A stretch of DNA of 64,000 bases from Colwellia demingiae (GCF_007954275.1 NZ_VOLT01000001.1:310001-374000), one strand, 5' to 3'; counted from the stretch's first letter, positions 9,450 to 20,490 are shown. Numbers and translations: made by a program. The notes: generated by a model not told the origin, from the sequence alone.

Positions 9450-10184
9450 ATGCATGATTCTGATACCGATTTAATTTACTCACAAGCGCATAACCAAGTA
9501 AAAAACTTTACCTTTGATGCGCAAGTCGTTGAAGTTTTTCCCGACATGATATCTCGTTCTGTGCCGGGCTATAAAACTATTATCGACACTATAGGCCGTC
9601 TTAGCCAACGCTTCGCCCAAGAAGATAGCAATATCTATGATCTAGGTTGCTCTCTAGGTGCTGCAACGCTTGCCATGCGCAAAGGAATTACCGCTAACAA
9701 TTGTAAAATTATTGGTGTGGATAATTCTATCGATATGGTAAAGCGCTGTAAAATGCATGTAGATGCATTTAAAGGAAATACACCCGTGACGATTATTGAA
9801 GGTAACATTCAAGATATCGACATAGAAAATGCTTCCATGGTAGTGCTAAATTTCACTTTGCAGTTTATCGAAAAATCACAGCGCCAAGCATTACTGAGTA
9901 AGATAGCGCAAGGTCTAAAGCCCGGAGGTTTACTGGTTTTGTCTGAAAAAATATCCAGCGATGATAACGTTATTGACGATGTATTAATTAACTTACATCA
10001 TAATTTTAAACGTGATAATGGCTACAGTGAATTGGAAGTTGCTCAAAAGCGTAGCGCATTGGAAAAAGTCATGTTGACAGATTCTCTTGATGTACATAAA
10101 CAGCGCTTAACACAAGCTGGTTTTCAACATGTTTCATTATGGTTTCAGTGTTTTAATTTCACCTCTCTGATTGCAATAAAGTAA
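9450..10184 (+). CDS. cmoA: Carboxy-S-adenosyl-L-methionine synthase CmoA
   Basis: CmoA converts S-adenosylmethionine and prephenate to carboxy-SAM, the donor for wobble-uridine cmo5U modification. The SAM-binding motif is [11 protein letters not shown], and the conserved [21 protein letters not shown] and MLTDS segments match the family. I chose ATG at 9450 (244 aa, [11 protein letters not shown]) because it gives the usual family N-terminus; an in-frame GTG at 9432 would add six residues. Neither has a strong ribosome site. cmoB follows 119 bases downstream on the same strand. Confidence 0.96.
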   Translation: MHDSDTDLIYSQAHNQVKNFTFDAQVVEVFPDMISRSVPGYKTIIDTIGRLSQRFAQEDSNIYDLGCSLGAATLAMRKGITANNCKIIGVDNSIDMVKRCKMHVDAFKGNTPVTIIEGNIQDIDIENASMVVLNFTLQFIEKSQRQALLSKIAQGLKPGGLLVLSEKISSDDNVIDDVLINLHHNFKRDNGYSELEVAQKRSALEKVMLTDSLDVHKQRLTQAGFQHVSLWFQCFNFTSLIAIK

Positions 10185-10303
10185 AACTATCAAAAAATGT
10201 ATTTATGCATATACCTTTAAATTGCGTGTGATTAAGTCATTACACTCAATTAAAAGTTAGCAAAATATAAAGTACGCCCTTTAAAACGACAAATTAGAAT
10301 CCT

Positions 10304-11272
10304 ATGAAACAGTTCAACGAATTTTACCAAAAAATTGCTACCAATCGTTTAGGCCATTGGCTAAACACCCTACCTGCACAATTGAGCCATTGGCACGAAA
10401 ATGAACTACATGGTGAATTCAAGCATTGGCAGAAAACCCTTGATGCATTACCCATAGTGGATTCTAATTCAGCGATTGATATAACGAATACCGTTAAAGT
10501 TGGCGAATTAGGTGATTTAGATCAGGGACAATTTAAACGCCTTGAAAATTTAATGAAAAAGTTTAAACCTTGGCGTAAAGGTCCCTATCATATTCATGGT
10601 TTACACATTGATACTGAGTGGCGGAGTGACTTTAAATGGGATCGTTTAGCTGAGCATATTAGTGATTTATCAGGTAAGTATGTTTTAGATATTGGTTGCG
10701 GAAGCGGTTATCACTTATGGCGAATGCGCGGTGCAGGGGCAAAATTTGTTGTTGGTATTGACCCAACTCAGCTTTTTTTAATGCAGTTTAATGCAATAAA
10801 ACACTTTATAGATGATAGCCCAGTGCATTTACTACCTTTAGGTGTTGAACAACTACCTGAGCTAAAAGCATTTGATACAGTCTTTGCTATGGGTGTGCTT
10901 TATCACCGTAGATCGCCAATTGATTTTCTTTATCAATTAAAAGCACAGCTAGTTAAAGGCGGTGAATTGGTGTTAGAAACACTCATTGTCGATGGCGATG
11001 AAAATACAGTACTAGTGCCTGGTGAACGTTATGCAAAAATGCGCAATGTTTGGTTTTTACCCAGTGAAAAAGCCATGTGTGCTTGGTTAGAACGATGTGG
11101 ATTTAGCAATGTTCGCGTGGTAAATACTGATATTACGGCATTAGACGAACAACGAAAAACCGAGTGGATTGATACTGAGTCGCTGCAAGATTTTCTTGAC
11201 CCAAATGATAACAGTAAAACCATTGAGGGTTACCCTGCCCCAAAACGCGCCATATTTATTGCTAATGCCTGA
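10304..11272 (+). CDS. cmoB: tRNA U34 carboxymethyltransferase CmoB
   Basis: CmoB transfers the carboxymethyl group from carboxy-SAM to 5-hydroxyuridine at tRNA position 34, the step after CmoA. The 322-residue protein has the family's N-terminal region ([24 protein letters not shown]), a Rossmann methyltransferase core with [15 protein letters not shown] near 128, and the [10 protein letters not shown] motif. Length is standard. It is collinear with cmoA and the dGTPase gene; a small 7-bp hairpin (11327-11346) lies in the following gap. Confidence 0.97.
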   Translation: MKQFNEFYQKIATNRLGHWLNTLPAQLSHWHENELHGEFKHWQKTLDALPIVDSNSAIDITNTVKVGELGDLDQGQFKRLENLMKKFKPWRKGPYHIHGLHIDTEWRSDFKWDRLAEHISDLSGKYVLDIGCGSGYHLWRMRGAGAKFVVGIDPTQLFLMQFNAIKHFIDDSPVHLLPLGVEQLPELKAFDTVFAMGVLYHRRSPIDFLYQLKAQLVKGGELVLETLIVDGDENTVLVPGERYAKMRNVWFLPSEKAMCAWLERCGFSNVRVVNTDITALDEQRKTEWIDTESLQDFLDPNDNSKTIEGYPAPKRAIFIANA

Positions 11273-11399
11273 CAACTCATACCTAACTACCAATGGCTAA
11301 CTAATTGGTGTAACTTATAAAACTAGTGCTAGTACAAAAACTAGCAGTAGTACTAAAGCGAAGGTAAGCCCAAGCAGTTAAATTAAAATAAGGAAGGCT

Positions 11400-12773
11400 A
11401 TGAGTGATGTTTGGTTAGTAAGACGACTTAAAAAGGTGACTAAACGGCAACAAGATCACCGTGACCCTTTCCAGCGAGATCGAGCTAGAATTATGCATTC
11501 TGCTTCTTTTCGTCGTTTGCAATCTAAAACCCAAGTGATGGGTAGCGGACAAAGTGACTTTTACCGTACTCGCTTAACGCATTCATTAGAAGCAGCACAA
11601 ATTGGTTCAGGTATTACCGCACAACTACGCTACAAATTCCCCGACTTATGTGACGCTCTTTTTCCTACTAGCGATAGCTTAATAGAAACCATTTGCTTAG
11701 CCCACGATATCGGTCATCCGCCTTTCGGCCATGGTGGTGAAATAGCACTTAACTATATGATGCGAGATCATGGTGGCTTTGAGGGAAACGGCCAAACATT
11801 GCGCATTGTGGCGCGCTTAGAAACATTTAGTGAACACTTTGGTATGAATTTAACCAGAAGGACATTACTTGGCTTAATGAAGTACCCACAATTAATAGAA
11901 ACGCTTAGCAAAGAGTCAAAACCAGCCAGTGTCGGTAACTTTCGACAACTTAAAGCCGACGAGTGGCATCCAGCCAAAGGCTTATATAGAGACGATCAAG
12001 ATATTATTGACTGGGTACTTGAACCATTATCGAAAAGTGACCGTACCTTGTTTCAGAGTATGAATTATCAAAATATAGGCAGCCAAAACTTACGATTGCA
12101 AGACAAAAACACACACCATAAAACCCGTTTCAAATCACTCGACTGCTCTATCATGGAGCTAGCTGATGATATTGCCTATGGCATTCATGACCTCGAAGAT
12201 GCCATAGTAACGAAAGTGGTTAACCGTGATGATTTTGACCGAGAAGTAATAAAGAAGTTACAACAAATAGACGATGCTTGGTTGCAAGAATACAGTATGA
12301 CCTTAACAAACAAACTATTTAGTGATCACCATCATTTGCAAAAAGACGCTATTGGCGGCTTAGTTAACTACTTAATTACTGCGATTAAATTAACTGATTT
12401 AAATGAGCAAGATGATATAGATTTTGAAGAGCCACTGCTCCGTTATAATGCAACCTTATCTGCATCTACAGCAGAAGCACTAAAAATATTTAAAGATTTC
12501 GTTTACTTTTATGTCATTAAATTGACCAGCCTTCAGCGTTTGGAATATAGAGGTCAACAAATAGTGATGGAGCTTTTTGAAGCATTATCATCCGATCCTA
12601 ACCGTTTACTACCCAGTAATAGCGCTAAACGCTGGCAACAAGCAATAGATAACAAAACAAACTCTCAACGAATAATAGCCGATTATATTGCTGGTATGAC
12701 AGATGATTACGCCACAAGACTTTATCAATCACTGTTTAATGCCCATGGCGCGTCAGATTACCAATTAAATTAA
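11400..12773 (+). CDS. dgt: dGTPase-like HD-domain deoxynucleoside triphosphohydrolase
   Basis: Dgt-family enzymes hydrolyse dGTP or other dNTPs to the nucleoside and triphosphate. The 457-residue protein shows the H...HD...D metal site: LTHSLEAAQIG (near 61), AHDIGHPPFGHGGE (near 100) and LADDIAYGIHDLEDA (near 258). The start ATG has a strong AGGAAGG site. It is slightly shorter than the E. coli enzyme and may be the broader dNTPase-like branch. It lies between cmoB and a patatin-like lipase with no obvious functional link. Some dNTPases act in phage defence, but nothing here shows that. Confidence 0.92.
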   Translation: MSDVWLVRRLKKVTKRQQDHRDPFQRDRARIMHSASFRRLQSKTQVMGSGQSDFYRTRLTHSLEAAQIGSGITAQLRYKFPDLCDALFPTSDSLIETICLAHDIGHPPFGHGGEIALNYMMRDHGGFEGNGQTLRIVARLETFSEHFGMNLTRRTLLGLMKYPQLIETLSKESKPASVGNFRQLKADEWHPAKGLYRDDQDIIDWVLEPLSKSDRTLFQSMNYQNIGSQNLRLQDKNTHHKTRFKSLDCSIMELADDIAYGIHDLEDAIVTKVVNRDDFDREVIKKLQQIDDAWLQEYSMTLTNKLFSDHHHLQKDAIGGLVNYLITAIKLTDLNEQDDIDFEEPLLRYNATLSASTAEALKIFKDFVYFYVIKLTSLQRLEYRGQQIVMELFEALSSDPNRLLPSNSAKRWQQAIDNKTNSQRIIADYIAGMTDDYATRLYQSLFNAHGASDYQLN

Positions 12774-12816
12774 GTAAGACTTACTAATAATATAAACACA
12801 TGAGATTAATGCAGTA

Positions 12817-13929
12817 ATGCTAGAGATATACGCTGGAAAAAATGCCTTAAAGACAATTCAAGAACAAGGTTTTAAACAAGAGCTATTTACTAACTTTCTT
12901 GGCGCGAGCGGTGGGCCAAAATGGTTCATCTTATTTGGTTTGGATAAATACCTCTTTGGGAATTTTTTCAAAAATAGAAGTACAGAACTAAATTTAATCG
13001 GTTCAAGTGCTGGTGCCTTTCGCGCAGCAGCATTATCACAAAATGATCCAGTACAAGCTATTGAACGCTTAGCTTATACCTATGCAAATACAGTTTACTC
13101 AAGAAAACCGAGTCCACAAGAGATATCCAACCAAGCTGTTTTTATTGTTGACCAGCTATTTGCTGAAAATGGCGCTCGAGAGATCATTAACAATAATATC
13201 TTCAAGGCACATTTTCTAGTCGCTAAATGTAATGGCTTAACCTCTTTTGATAATAAGATTATGCAAGGCGCTGGCTTAATTAATAGTATGTTGTTAAATA
13301 AAATAGATAGAAGGCTACTCGGCAAGCAATATCAACGCTATATTTTTCAACACCCAAACAGTAATTTGGTCATAAACGACCCCTACAATTTCAGCAATTT
13401 TTACGAACCTCTAACCCCTAATAATATAAAAAGTGCCTTACTCGCTTCAGGTTCAATTCCTATGGTGATGTCAGGTATCAAGGATATTGAGGGTGCAAAA
13501 AGTGGTACCTACCGAGATGGCGGTATAATTGATTATCATTTTGATTTTTCATTAGGCAACAACAGATCTGATAAACAAAGCACCAGTGAATACACTCTAG
13601 AAAATAGTACTATTGCAATAAAGCACGAACTCACCCTTTATCCACACTTTAGCTCCGAGCCGAAAGCAGGATGGTTTGATAAAAACTCAAGCAGAAAAGT
13701 ATTAGCCAGTAGTTATGACGACACGGTTTTATTAGCGCCCTCAGAGAAATTTATACAATCACTGCCTTATGGGAAAATCCCCGATAGAACAGACTTTACC
13801 AAGCTTGATGCACCAACAAGGATTAAATATTGGTTAAAAGTATTAAAGGAAACAGATAAATTAGCCGAATGTTTTAATGAGTTTGTGATCAAGCAGGATA
13901 TAACGAAGATAAAGGCATTTCAGCCGTAG
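12817..13929 (+). CDS. Patatin-like phospholipase
   Basis: The 370-residue protein has the patatin Ser-Asp dyad layout: an oxyanion-hole loop GASGGPKW (residues 30-37), the nucleophile elbow GSSAG (68-72), and the DGG motif (RDGGIIDYHF) near 235 supplying the catalytic aspartate. It has no clear signal peptide, so a cytoplasmic or membrane-associated lipid acyl hydrolase is likely. It follows dgt by 43 bases on the same strand and may be cotranscribed. The natural substrate is not known from sequence. Confidence 0.85.
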   Translation: MLEIYAGKNALKTIQEQGFKQELFTNFLGASGGPKWFILFGLDKYLFGNFFKNRSTELNLIGSSAGAFRAAALSQNDPVQAIERLAYTYANTVYSRKPSPQEISNQAVFIVDQLFAENGAREIINNNIFKAHFLVAKCNGLTSFDNKIMQGAGLINSMLLNKIDRRLLGKQYQRYIFQHPNSNLVINDPYNFSNFYEPLTPNNIKSALLASGSIPMVMSGIKDIEGAKSGTYRDGGIIDYHFDFSLGNNRSDKQSTSEYTLENSTIAIKHELTLYPHFSSEPKAGWFDKNSSRKVLASSYDDTVLLAPSEKFIQSLPYGKIPDRTDFTKLDAPTRIKYWLKVLKETDKLAECFNEFVIKQDITKIKAFQP

Positions 13930-13963
13930 TTTCAACGCCGTCGTCATTCCAAAAAGTAATCAA

Positions 13964-13992
13964 TCATTCCCGAAGTATCTGATCGGTAATCC
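13964..13992 (-). repeat. Dispersed intergenic repeat, partial copy
   Basis: The minus strand here reads GGATTACCGAT...TTCGGGAATGA and matches the repeat at 3756-3797 at 27 of 29 positions. It sits between the convergent patatin and pgi genes. A second GGAATGACG fragment lies beside it at 13941-13950. Confidence 0.55.
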
Positions 13993-14028
13993 TTGATATT
14001 TTCCCCGAAGATTACCACCTTGTTTGTA

Positions 14029-15684
14029 TTACACCGAAGGAGTAACCTTTGAGCGGTCTCTAAATCTGGCAATTAGACTCTGACTAGAAGCAGAGAGTAA
14101 ATCATCTTCAGCACCATCTATTGCAGATAAGATTCTGGCTCCCAACTGCTTCCCTAATTCAACGCCCCATTGGTCAAAGGAATTGACTTGCCATAAAACT
14201 CCTTGAACAAATATTTTATGTTCATATAGCGCTAACAAAGATCCGATGGTCTCAGGAGTTAATGAGTCCATAACTAGCGTATTACTTGGAGTATTACCTT
14301 TCATGGTTTTATGAGGAGCAATCAGTGATATTTCATCGGCAGATAAATCACTCATCTCTAGCTCGATTTTTACTTGTTGTAATGTTTTTCCCTGCATTAA
14401 TGCTTCACTTTGCGCAAAACAATTGGCTACAAGCACTTTATGATTTTCGGTATATTGGCTTCGACCTTTTAAGGCAACAATAAAGTCTGTTGGAATGATG
14501 TCATCACTTTGATGCATTAACTGCATGAAAGCATGCTGCCCGTTAGTGCCCTCTTGACCAAATACAACAGGAGCGGTTAACCAAGACAGTTTATCTCCTG
14601 ATTTTGATACAGACTTACCATTACTTTCCATGTCGGTTTGTTGTAAATAGCCAGGTAAAGCTCTTAACGAATGAGCATAAGGTAAAATGGCTAAAGTCGG
14701 GTACTCAAGTGCATTTCGATTCCAAATACCAAGCAATGCCATAATAACCGGCATATTGTGTTTAAAATCAGTCGATTTAAAGTGCATATCCATCTCATAT
14801 GCACCTTGTTTTAACTTGTTAAAATTATCATTACCTATAGCAAGAGCAAGAGGCAGGCCTACTGTTGACCAAAGTGAAAAGCGTCCTCCGACCCAATCCC
14901 ACATCGGCAAAATATGCTTTACATTAATTCCAAATTCTTTTGCTGCTTCAATATTACTACTCACTGCAAACCAATGTTTTTCAATAATCGCAGCTACATT
15001 ATTGAGCTTTGGCTCTTCTACAGACGCACAAGATAACATCCACTGCTTCACGGCTTTTGCATTAAGCATGGTTTCTTGTGTGGTAAAGGTTTTCGAAATC
15101 ACGACAACGAGTGTTGTTTCTGAGTTTAGTTTCTTAAGCTTTTCTTCAAGTGCCCCACCATCAACATTAGCAATAAAATGAACAGCTAGACGCAAGTCAC
15201 GGTAATGTTCTAAAGCTGATAAGCTTACTTTCACACCGTAATATGAGCCGCCAATACCAATGGCTAAAACATCGGTAAAGCGCTTACCAGTATGACCAGT
15301 TAGAATACCGTTTTGTACATTATTAACTACATTAGCCATTTGTTGTTCAGCTGCTTCGACCTCATTAGCAAGTGTTTCACCAAGTATCTGTTGTTTAACT
15401 ACCTGAGGTGCTCTTAATACTGTATGTAAGACTGACCGTTCTTCAGTATTATTTATCTTCACTCCACTAAATTGTTTTGTTATCTCTTCTGATAAACTTA
15501 CCCCTTGAGCTATTTCTATCAGCTGTTCAAGTTCAACATCGGTAATATTTTGCTTTGAATAGTCGAGGTGTAAATGAGGTGTAGATATAGAAAAATCATC
15601 AACTCGTTCTTTTTGATCAAACAATGAAACAATTGAACGCATTTTAGCGCTATGGGCTAATGAGGTTAACTTCTGAATATTCAT
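14029..15684 (-). CDS. pgi: Glucose-6-phosphate isomerase
   Basis: This enzyme interconverts glucose 6-phosphate and fructose 6-phosphate in glycolysis, and so supplies both galU (glucose) and manC (mannose) routes of the neighbouring polysaccharide locus. The 551-residue protein has the family signatures GIGGSYYGVKVS, LPMWDWVGGRFSLWS, GQEGTNGQHAFMQLMHQ and a C-terminal QWGVELGKQLG. Length is ordinary. It is a separate minus-strand unit with 364 bases before galU. Conserved active-site segments are all present. Confidence 0.97.
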   Translation of the reverse strand: MNIQKLTSLAHSAKMRSIVSLFDQKERVDDFSISTPHLHLDYSKQNITDVELEQLIEIAQGVSLSEEITKQFSGVKINNTEERSVLHTVLRAPQVVKQQILGETLANEVEAAEQQMANVVNNVQNGILTGHTGKRFTDVLAIGIGGSYYGVKVSLSALEHYRDLRLAVHFIANVDGGALEEKLKKLNSETTLVVVISKTFTTQETMLNAKAVKQWMLSCASVEEPKLNNVAAIIEKHWFAVSSNIEAAKEFGINVKHILPMWDWVGGRFSLWSTVGLPLALAIGNDNFNKLKQGAYEMDMHFKSTDFKHNMPVIMALLGIWNRNALEYPTLAILPYAHSLRALPGYLQQTDMESNGKSVSKSGDKLSWLTAPVVFGQEGTNGQHAFMQLMHQSDDIIPTDFIVALKGRSQYTENHKVLVANCFAQSEALMQGKTLQQVKIELEMSDLSADEISLIAPHKTMKGNTPSNTLVMDSLTPETIGSLLALYEHKIFVQGVLWQVNSFDQWGVELGKQLGARILSAIDGAEDDLLSASSQSLIARFRDRSKVTPSV

Positions 15685-16048
15685 AAATTACTAATTTTAT
15701 TGCGCAATCTAGATCTGAGGAACTAGAGGATGCTCTGTTATCATTTTAATAAAAGGGACCCTCACCGTATTTACTTCAGCTTGTTTTATTCAGCTAATAA
15801 AAGGTGTCAGTCAATCAATTTAGTTATTTAGAGGGAATATTGTTAATTTCTGTAGTGAAGAATCTGTTCATGAAGCGATTTTTTATCTTCTTACATAGTG
15901 TGTTTACATTCCCTGTTTACGAAGCTCCAGTTTCCTTTAGTAACGTCATTCCCGAATTTTCTGTGTCCTCTGTGGTGATGTGTCACTATCACTGAGCACT
16001 TTCTTACGAGTCAAGATTACTAAAAAGCAAACTCTTTAACACTTCTGT
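15685..16048. other. Intergenic region between galU and pgi, with repeat fragments
   Basis: This 364-base stretch lies downstream of galU and upstream of pgi. Near 15944-15975 it carries GTCATTCCCGAA followed by CTGTGTCCTCTGTGGT, the reverse complements of strings found in other gaps (3690-3797, 44700-44720, 49430-49555). A 63-codon open frame on the plus strand (15804-15995) has no family features and I treat it as chance. The pgi promoter should lie near 15690-15760, but I could not pick it with confidence. Confidence 0.5.
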
Positions 16049-16954
16049 TTAACCTTTCACTATTTCTTGTAAATATGCTTTAAATTCATCAGCTAATTCA
16101 GGATGACGTAAACCATACTCAACATTCGCCTTCATATAACCTAGCTTAGAACCACAATCATGTGATTTACCTGTCATATGGAACGCTTCTACCGTTTCTT
16201 TTTCCATAAGCATAGCAATAGCATCTGTTAACTGAATTTCATCACCAGCACCCGGTGGTGTTAACTTCAATAAATCCCAAATTTTTTCAGACAAAACATA
16301 ACGACCAACAACCGCTAAATTTGAAGGAGCTTCATCAACCGGAGGTTTTTCTACAATAGCAGTCATCGCTTTAGACGCACCAGGGGCTAAATCATATCCA
16401 GCACAATCCACCACACCATAACTACTCACTTTATCCATAGGTACAGGTTCAACCATTATCTGGCTATAACCACCTACTTCCTGATAACGAGTTAACATTG
16501 CAGCTAGATTTTCAGTTTTTAAATCAGCGGTAGAATCATCTAAAATAACATCAGGAAGGACAACAACAAAAGGTTCATTACCAATTATTGGGCGTGCTTT
16601 TAGCACAGCATGTCCCAAGCCCTTAGCTTCTCCTTGACGTACATGCAATATAGTTACATCTTTAGGGCAAATCGCTTGAATTTCATCAAGTAACTGACGC
16701 TTTACACGATTCTCCAAGGTAGTTTCTAATTCAAAAGATTTATCAAAATGGTTTTCAATAGCATTTTTTGATGAGTGAGTAACTAAAACAATTTCTTTAA
16801 TACCTGCCGCAACACATTCATTAACGATGTATTGAATCATCGGTTTATCAACAATAGGAAGCATCTCTTTTGGGATTGCTTTAGTTGCTGGTAGCATGCG
16901 AGTGCCCAAGCCTGCGACGGGGATTACAGCTTTCGTTATTTTGTTATTAAACAT
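16049..16954 (-). CDS. galU: UTP-glucose-1-phosphate uridylyltransferase
   Basis: GalU makes UDP-glucose from UTP and glucose 1-phosphate for envelope glycans. The nucleotidyltransferase signature [18 protein letters not shown] is near residue 15, followed by VLPDVILDD and the [20 protein letters not shown] segment. The start is the ATG at 16954 (301 aa) with AGGT upstream; an in-frame TTG at 16958-16960 would add two residues. It lies just downstream of the UDP-sugar 4,6-dehydratase gene (22 bases), and so is the last gene of the minus-strand polysaccharide locus. Confidence 0.96.
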   Translation of the reverse strand: MFNNKITKAVIPVAGLGTRMLPATKAIPKEMLPIVDKPMIQYIVNECVAAGIKEIVLVTHSSKNAIENHFDKSFELETTLENRVKRQLLDEIQAICPKDVTILHVRQGEAKGLGHAVLKARPIIGNEPFVVVLPDVILDDSTADLKTENLAAMLTRYQEVGGYSQIMVEPVPMDKVSSYGVVDCAGYDLAPGASKAMTAIVEKPPVDEAPSNLAVVGRYVLSEKIWDLLKLTPPGAGDEIQLTDAIAMLMEKETVEAFHMTGKSHDCGSKLGYMKANVEYGLRHPELADEFKAYLQEIVKG

Positions 16955-16976
16955 ATTCAACCTAAAATTATTAATA

Positions 16977-18872
16977 TTATGCTTTTGCTTTTGCTTGCCA
17001 AACTAGGTCACAAATACCATCTTTGGGAACAAAGCCGGTAGGAGCTTCTAACAGTAACCTGCGAATTGTTTCGTGTGAAAAATTGTGGCAGGCATCATCA
17101 AGTCGAATAAGTAATTTTTCTAGAGCTTCCCATGTCAACATAGTCTCGTGCGCTGACATAATCCGTCGATGATCAGTTTGAGTTACATCATCTCCTATCA
17201 ATAATTCTTCAAACAACTTTTCACCTGGCCTCAGACCCGTGTACTCAATTTCTATATCACCATCAGGGTTATGCTTATCCTTAACATTCATTCCGCTTAG
17301 ATGTATCATCTTAACTGCAAGATCAGAAATCTTAACAGGATCACCCATATCTAACACAAATACATCACCACCAGTTCCCATAGCTCCTGCCTGAATAACT
17401 AACTGAGCAGCTTCCGGTATTGTCATAAAATAACGAATAATATCAGGATGAGTTACGGTAATAGGTCCACCACATTTTATTTGATCTCTGAATAAAGGTA
17501 CAACAGAGCCTGACGAGCCTAAAACATTACCAAAACGCACCATACAATAACGTGTATTAGATTCTTTCCGAGCTAACGCTTGTAAAATTAACTCCGCCAT
17601 TCGTTTAGTTGTACCCATGACATTGGTTGGGCGTACAGCCTTATCCGTTGATATAAGCACAAATGTTTCAACGTTGGCCTCCATAGCAGCTTCAGCCGCA
17701 TAAAGAGTCCCGAAAACATTATTACGCACCCCTTCAACCACATTGTGTTCAACGACTGGGACATGTTTATAAGCTGCGGCGTGATAAACAGTTTGCACAT
17801 TAAAAGTACGCATAACAGTCATCATTCTATTTTTTCTCTGCACTGAACCAAGTAAAGGTACAACCTGACAGTCATAACCTAATTCATCAGCTTGCTTTTG
17901 CAGTTCTCCATTAATTTGGTATAAAGCAAATTCTGATAGTTCAAATAAGATCAATTTTATTGGTTTTTGTTTTAATATTTGACGGCAAAGTTCTGAACCA
18001 ATAGATCCACCAGCTCCTGTAACCATAACGACTTTTTCGCAGATATTAGCTTTTAATAGAGACTGATCAGGTTTAACTGGGTCACGTCCAAGTAAGTCCT
18101 CAATAGAAACTTCACGTAGTTCATCAATTTTAGCCTTACCACTAACTAAGTCAGCAGAGCCCGGTATAGAAAGGATTTCAACAGGCAGTGCTTCAATTTT
18201 ACTTAACACTCGAGCAATTCGCTTTTTATTCTCTCTTGGCATTGCAAGTAAAAGACGCGAAACAGAGGAGTTTTCAATCAAACGAGAAAGATCATTACGG
18301 CTATAAACAGTAATCCCTTGGATAATTCGTTTATGAATTCTAACGTCATCATCAATAAACGCAACTGGGTAGTATTCATCTCCATGTAACAAAGATTGTG
18401 CAAGTTGTCTCCCCGCAGAGCCTGCACCATAGATGATAACTTTTTCTTTATGCTTATTTTTTACTGGTGAGGATGCTATTAATGTTCGCATCAAAAAACG
18501 GCTACCTCCGACTAAAACCAATAAAAAAGCCGAAAATATTACAGGGACAGTACGAGGTAAATCAATATTTAAAAAGAAAGATAAAAAAACTAAAGCCACT
18601 GTAGTAAAGCATACTGACAAAGCAATACTGACAGCGGCTTTACCATTTATATATCGTAGAACAGCCCTGTATAGCCCAAGTTTAACATTAGCAATTAAGG
18701 CAACAGGCAGCAGAAAAGCAAGAAGTATCCATGAAGGGGAATGAAACAAAATAGCTATTGTATCTAAACGAACAAGCATTGCAGCCCAAAAAGCAATACT
18801 AACGAACATAAGATCGGAGAAAAGAGAAATAGCACGCTTCACAGGTCTGGATGCTTGAAATAAAAAATTCAT
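16977..18872 (-). CDS. Membrane-anchored UDP-GlcNAc-type 4,6-dehydratase (WbpM/PglF/CapD family)
   Basis: The 631-residue protein has four N-terminal transmembrane helices (about 12-110), a first Rossmann-like domain ([14 protein letters not shown] near 150) and a catalytic SDR domain starting [13 protein letters not shown] (near 290) with [17 protein letters not shown], in which TDK replaces the usual catalytic Tyr. Members convert UDP-GlcNAc to the 4-keto-6-deoxy sugar. The next upstream genes are a sugar-phosphate transferase and an NAD-dependent epimerase/reductase. This trio usually makes and transfers UDP-QuiNAc or UDP-FucNAc to undecaprenyl phosphate. Confidence 0.93.
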   Translation of the reverse strand: MNFLFQASRPVKRAISLFSDLMFVSIAFWAAMLVRLDTIAILFHSPSWILLAFLLPVALIANVKLGLYRAVLRYINGKAAVSIALSVCFTTVALVFLSFFLNIDLPRTVPVIFSAFLLVLVGGSRFLMRTLIASSPVKNKHKEKVIIYGAGSAGRQLAQSLLHGDEYYPVAFIDDDVRIHKRIIQGITVYSRNDLSRLIENSSVSRLLLAMPRENKKRIARVLSKIEALPVEILSIPGSADLVSGKAKIDELREVSIEDLLGRDPVKPDQSLLKANICEKVVMVTGAGGSIGSELCRQILKQKPIKLILFELSEFALYQINGELQKQADELGYDCQVVPLLGSVQRKNRMMTVMRTFNVQTVYHAAAYKHVPVVEHNVVEGVRNNVFGTLYAAEAAMEANVETFVLISTDKAVRPTNVMGTTKRMAELILQALARKESNTRYCMVRFGNVLGSSGSVVPLFRDQIKCGGPITVTHPDIIRYFMTIPEAAQLVIQAGAMGTGGDVFVLDMGDPVKISDLAVKMIHLSGMNVKDKHNPDGDIEIEYTGLRPGEKLFEELLIGDDVTQTDHRRIMSAHETMLTWEALEKLLIRLDDACHNFSHETIRRLLLEAPTGFVPKDGICDLVWQAKAKA

Positions 18873-19005
18873 ATAAATATATTGCTTACTTTCCGATGAG
18901 ATATCTAATCATTTTTTTAATTATTAGATATAAGTATCAGGCATTATACACAAGCATATCTATTTATGACATTTTAAAGGTTATTTTAATTGGAATTAAT
19001 CAAGT

Positions 19006-19566
19006 TTAACTTATGCGGTCACCAGACCCACTTCCTGTGGCAGTTTGAATAATATATTTGAAATAACTTTTAAGAGTAAGTGTTTCAATCATTTTTTGAT
19101 CAGTTTCAGCCAGTAATTTAGGAGTAGACATATCTATAGTATTTACTTGAGCAAGGCCTGTTATACCCGGTAATACATTATAAATACCACGACTATCACG
19201 CTCTGTAATCAACTCTTCTTGATTAAATAAATTTGGGCGAGGGCCGACAAAACTCATTTCCCCTTTTAATACATTGATTAACTGTGGTAATTCATCAATT
19301 TTTGTTTTACGTAAAAAACCACCTAATTTAGTTATAGAGGCTGTACTTGCAAGATGACTAGCAACTGATTTTGTATCAACCGACATTGTTCGAAATTTAA
19401 TAAGGTTAAATGGATTTTTATTTTTACCTACACGTTGCTGAATAAATATTGGCAGACCAGTATCAAAATAGCCGATAATAGTAACCATTAGTAAAATTGG
19501 AAAGGTGATTATTAGGCCAAAAAAAGCCATTAAAAAATCAAGTGTACGAATAAGAATGAGATTCAT
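19006..19566 (-). CDS. Initiating sugar-phosphate transferase (bacterial sugar transferase family)
   Basis: The 186-residue monotopic enzyme has one N-terminal hydrophobic helix (about 10-31), the KFRTM segment, the catalytic Asp-Glu pair in KIDELPQL, and SFVGPRPNL plus PGITGLAQV. Such proteins move a sugar 1-phosphate from UDP-sugar onto undecaprenyl phosphate to start a repeat unit. It is a short PglC/WbtB-like form without the extra membrane domain of WcaJ. With the flanking dehydratase and reductase, the likely first sugar is QuiNAc or FucNAc. The C-terminus ends in a low-complexity SGSGD segment. Confidence 0.92.
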   Translation of the reverse strand: MNLILIRTLDFLMAFFGLIITFPILLMVTIIGYFDTGLPIFIQQRVGKNKNPFNLIKFRTMSVDTKSVASHLASTASITKLGGFLRKTKIDELPQLINVLKGEMSFVGPRPNLFNQEELITERDSRGIYNVLPGITGLAQVNTIDMSTPKLLAETDQKMIETLTLKSYFKYIIQTATGSGSGDRIS

Positions 19567-19578
19567 AAATATTTAATT

Positions 19579-20490
19579 CTATCTAGTTAAACGACTAAGC
19601 GTGTCAGCCATAGTAAAAGGAGGTGTCCAATCAAGTAAAACTTTAGCTTTATTTGGATTAACTTGTAAATCACCAATTAATTGATCCATTTGAGCCTGCC
19701 TACCAGTAATTTTTCCTATCAGGTTAAATATGAAATTTGGTACAGGAAATTGTAATAAAGGAGTATTTAAACCTTTAGCAATTTCATTGGTAAATTCTTT
19801 TATAGATATATCACCACCATCTGAAATGCAAAAAATTTCATTTGTAGCATTTGGATGTTCGATACAGACAGATATAAAATCAGCTAGATTATCTACTGAA
19901 ATAAAATTACGCTTATTATCACATAAAGCAAAAGGCAACATAGGGACTTTACTTACTAAATTAACAAGTTTATCGAAATTTCCAGGGGCGCCTTTTCCAT
20001 AAACTAAGACAGGACGAATAATAATAACTTCAAGATCTGTTTCTGCTGCTATTTTCAACAGTGCTCTTTCAGCATCAAGCTTCGACTGGGCATATTCCGA
20101 GTGTGGCGATACATTAGAATGTTCATCATATGGTCGAGCATTAGTAGTACCGTTACCTAATACACCGATTGAACTAATAAAAACAAAGCGCTTCACACCC
20201 GCGTTAACTGCCTGTTGAGCAAGATTAATGGTCCCTTTAACATTGACTTCATTAATATAGTCTGGATCATTTGATTTATTGTGAGCTACAGCAGCAAGAT
20301 GGACTATTGCGTTTACATCTTGTAAACACTGCCCCCAATTACTATTACTGTTGATATTAACGCTAAATGAATTACTAACAGACTCAGTAATATCTTGTTT
20401 TCCGTGCCTTATAACCGAGTGCTTATGTTCGAGTTGTTGAGTGAGAATACTTCCAATAAAACCACTTGAGCCAGTGACTAATACCTTCAT
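19579..20490 (-). CDS. NAD-dependent epimerase/4-ketoreductase of a UDP-sugar (WbpV/WreQ-like)
   Basis: This is a 303-residue extended SDR with the NAD motif TGSSGFIGS (residues 6-14), SSIGVLG, and the Tyr-Lys pair in SEYAQSKLDAE. It resembles enzymes that act after a 4,6-dehydratase to produce UDP-QuiNAc or UDP-FucNAc. Its ATG overlaps the TGA of the preceding glycosyltransferase (ATGA), and the initiating transferase follows after 12 bases, so the three are cotranscribed. Reductase versus epimerase activity cannot be decided from sequence. Confidence 0.85.
   Translation of the reverse strand: MKVLVTGSSGFIGSILTQQLEHKHSVIRHGKQDITESVSNSFSVNINSNSNWGQCLQDVNAIVHLAAVAHNKSNDPDYINEVNVKGTINLAQQAVNAGVKRFVFISSIGVLGNGTTNARPYDEHSNVSPHSEYAQSKLDAERALLKIAAETDLEVIIIRPVLVYGKGAPGNFDKLVNLVSKVPMLPFALCDNKRNFISVDNLADFISVCIEHPNATNEIFCISDGGDISIKEFTNEIAKGLNTPLLQFPVPNFIFNLIGKITGRQAQMDQLIGDLQVNPNKAKVLLDWTPPFTMADTLSRLTR

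Noticed and set aside
11327-11346. 7-bp hairpin TGCTAGT / ACTAGCA after cmoB as a terminator
   Set aside because: The stem is short and has no T-run, and the downstream genes are collinear, so termination is not supported.
11400-13929. dGTPase plus patatin-like lipase as a phage-defence pair (dNTP depletion and membrane attack)
   Set aside because: Both families can occur in defence systems, but here they follow cmoAB in a housekeeping context, and no sensor, cyclase or other defence gene is near.
14687-15181. 164-codon open frame on the plus strand
   Set aside because: It is entirely antisense to pgi, whose protein shows all family motifs. It has no recognisable domain or ribosome site.
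15804-15995. 63-codon open frame on the plus strand in the galU-pgi gap
   Set aside because: It runs through dispersed repeat fragments, and the translation has no family resemblance. Treated as chance.
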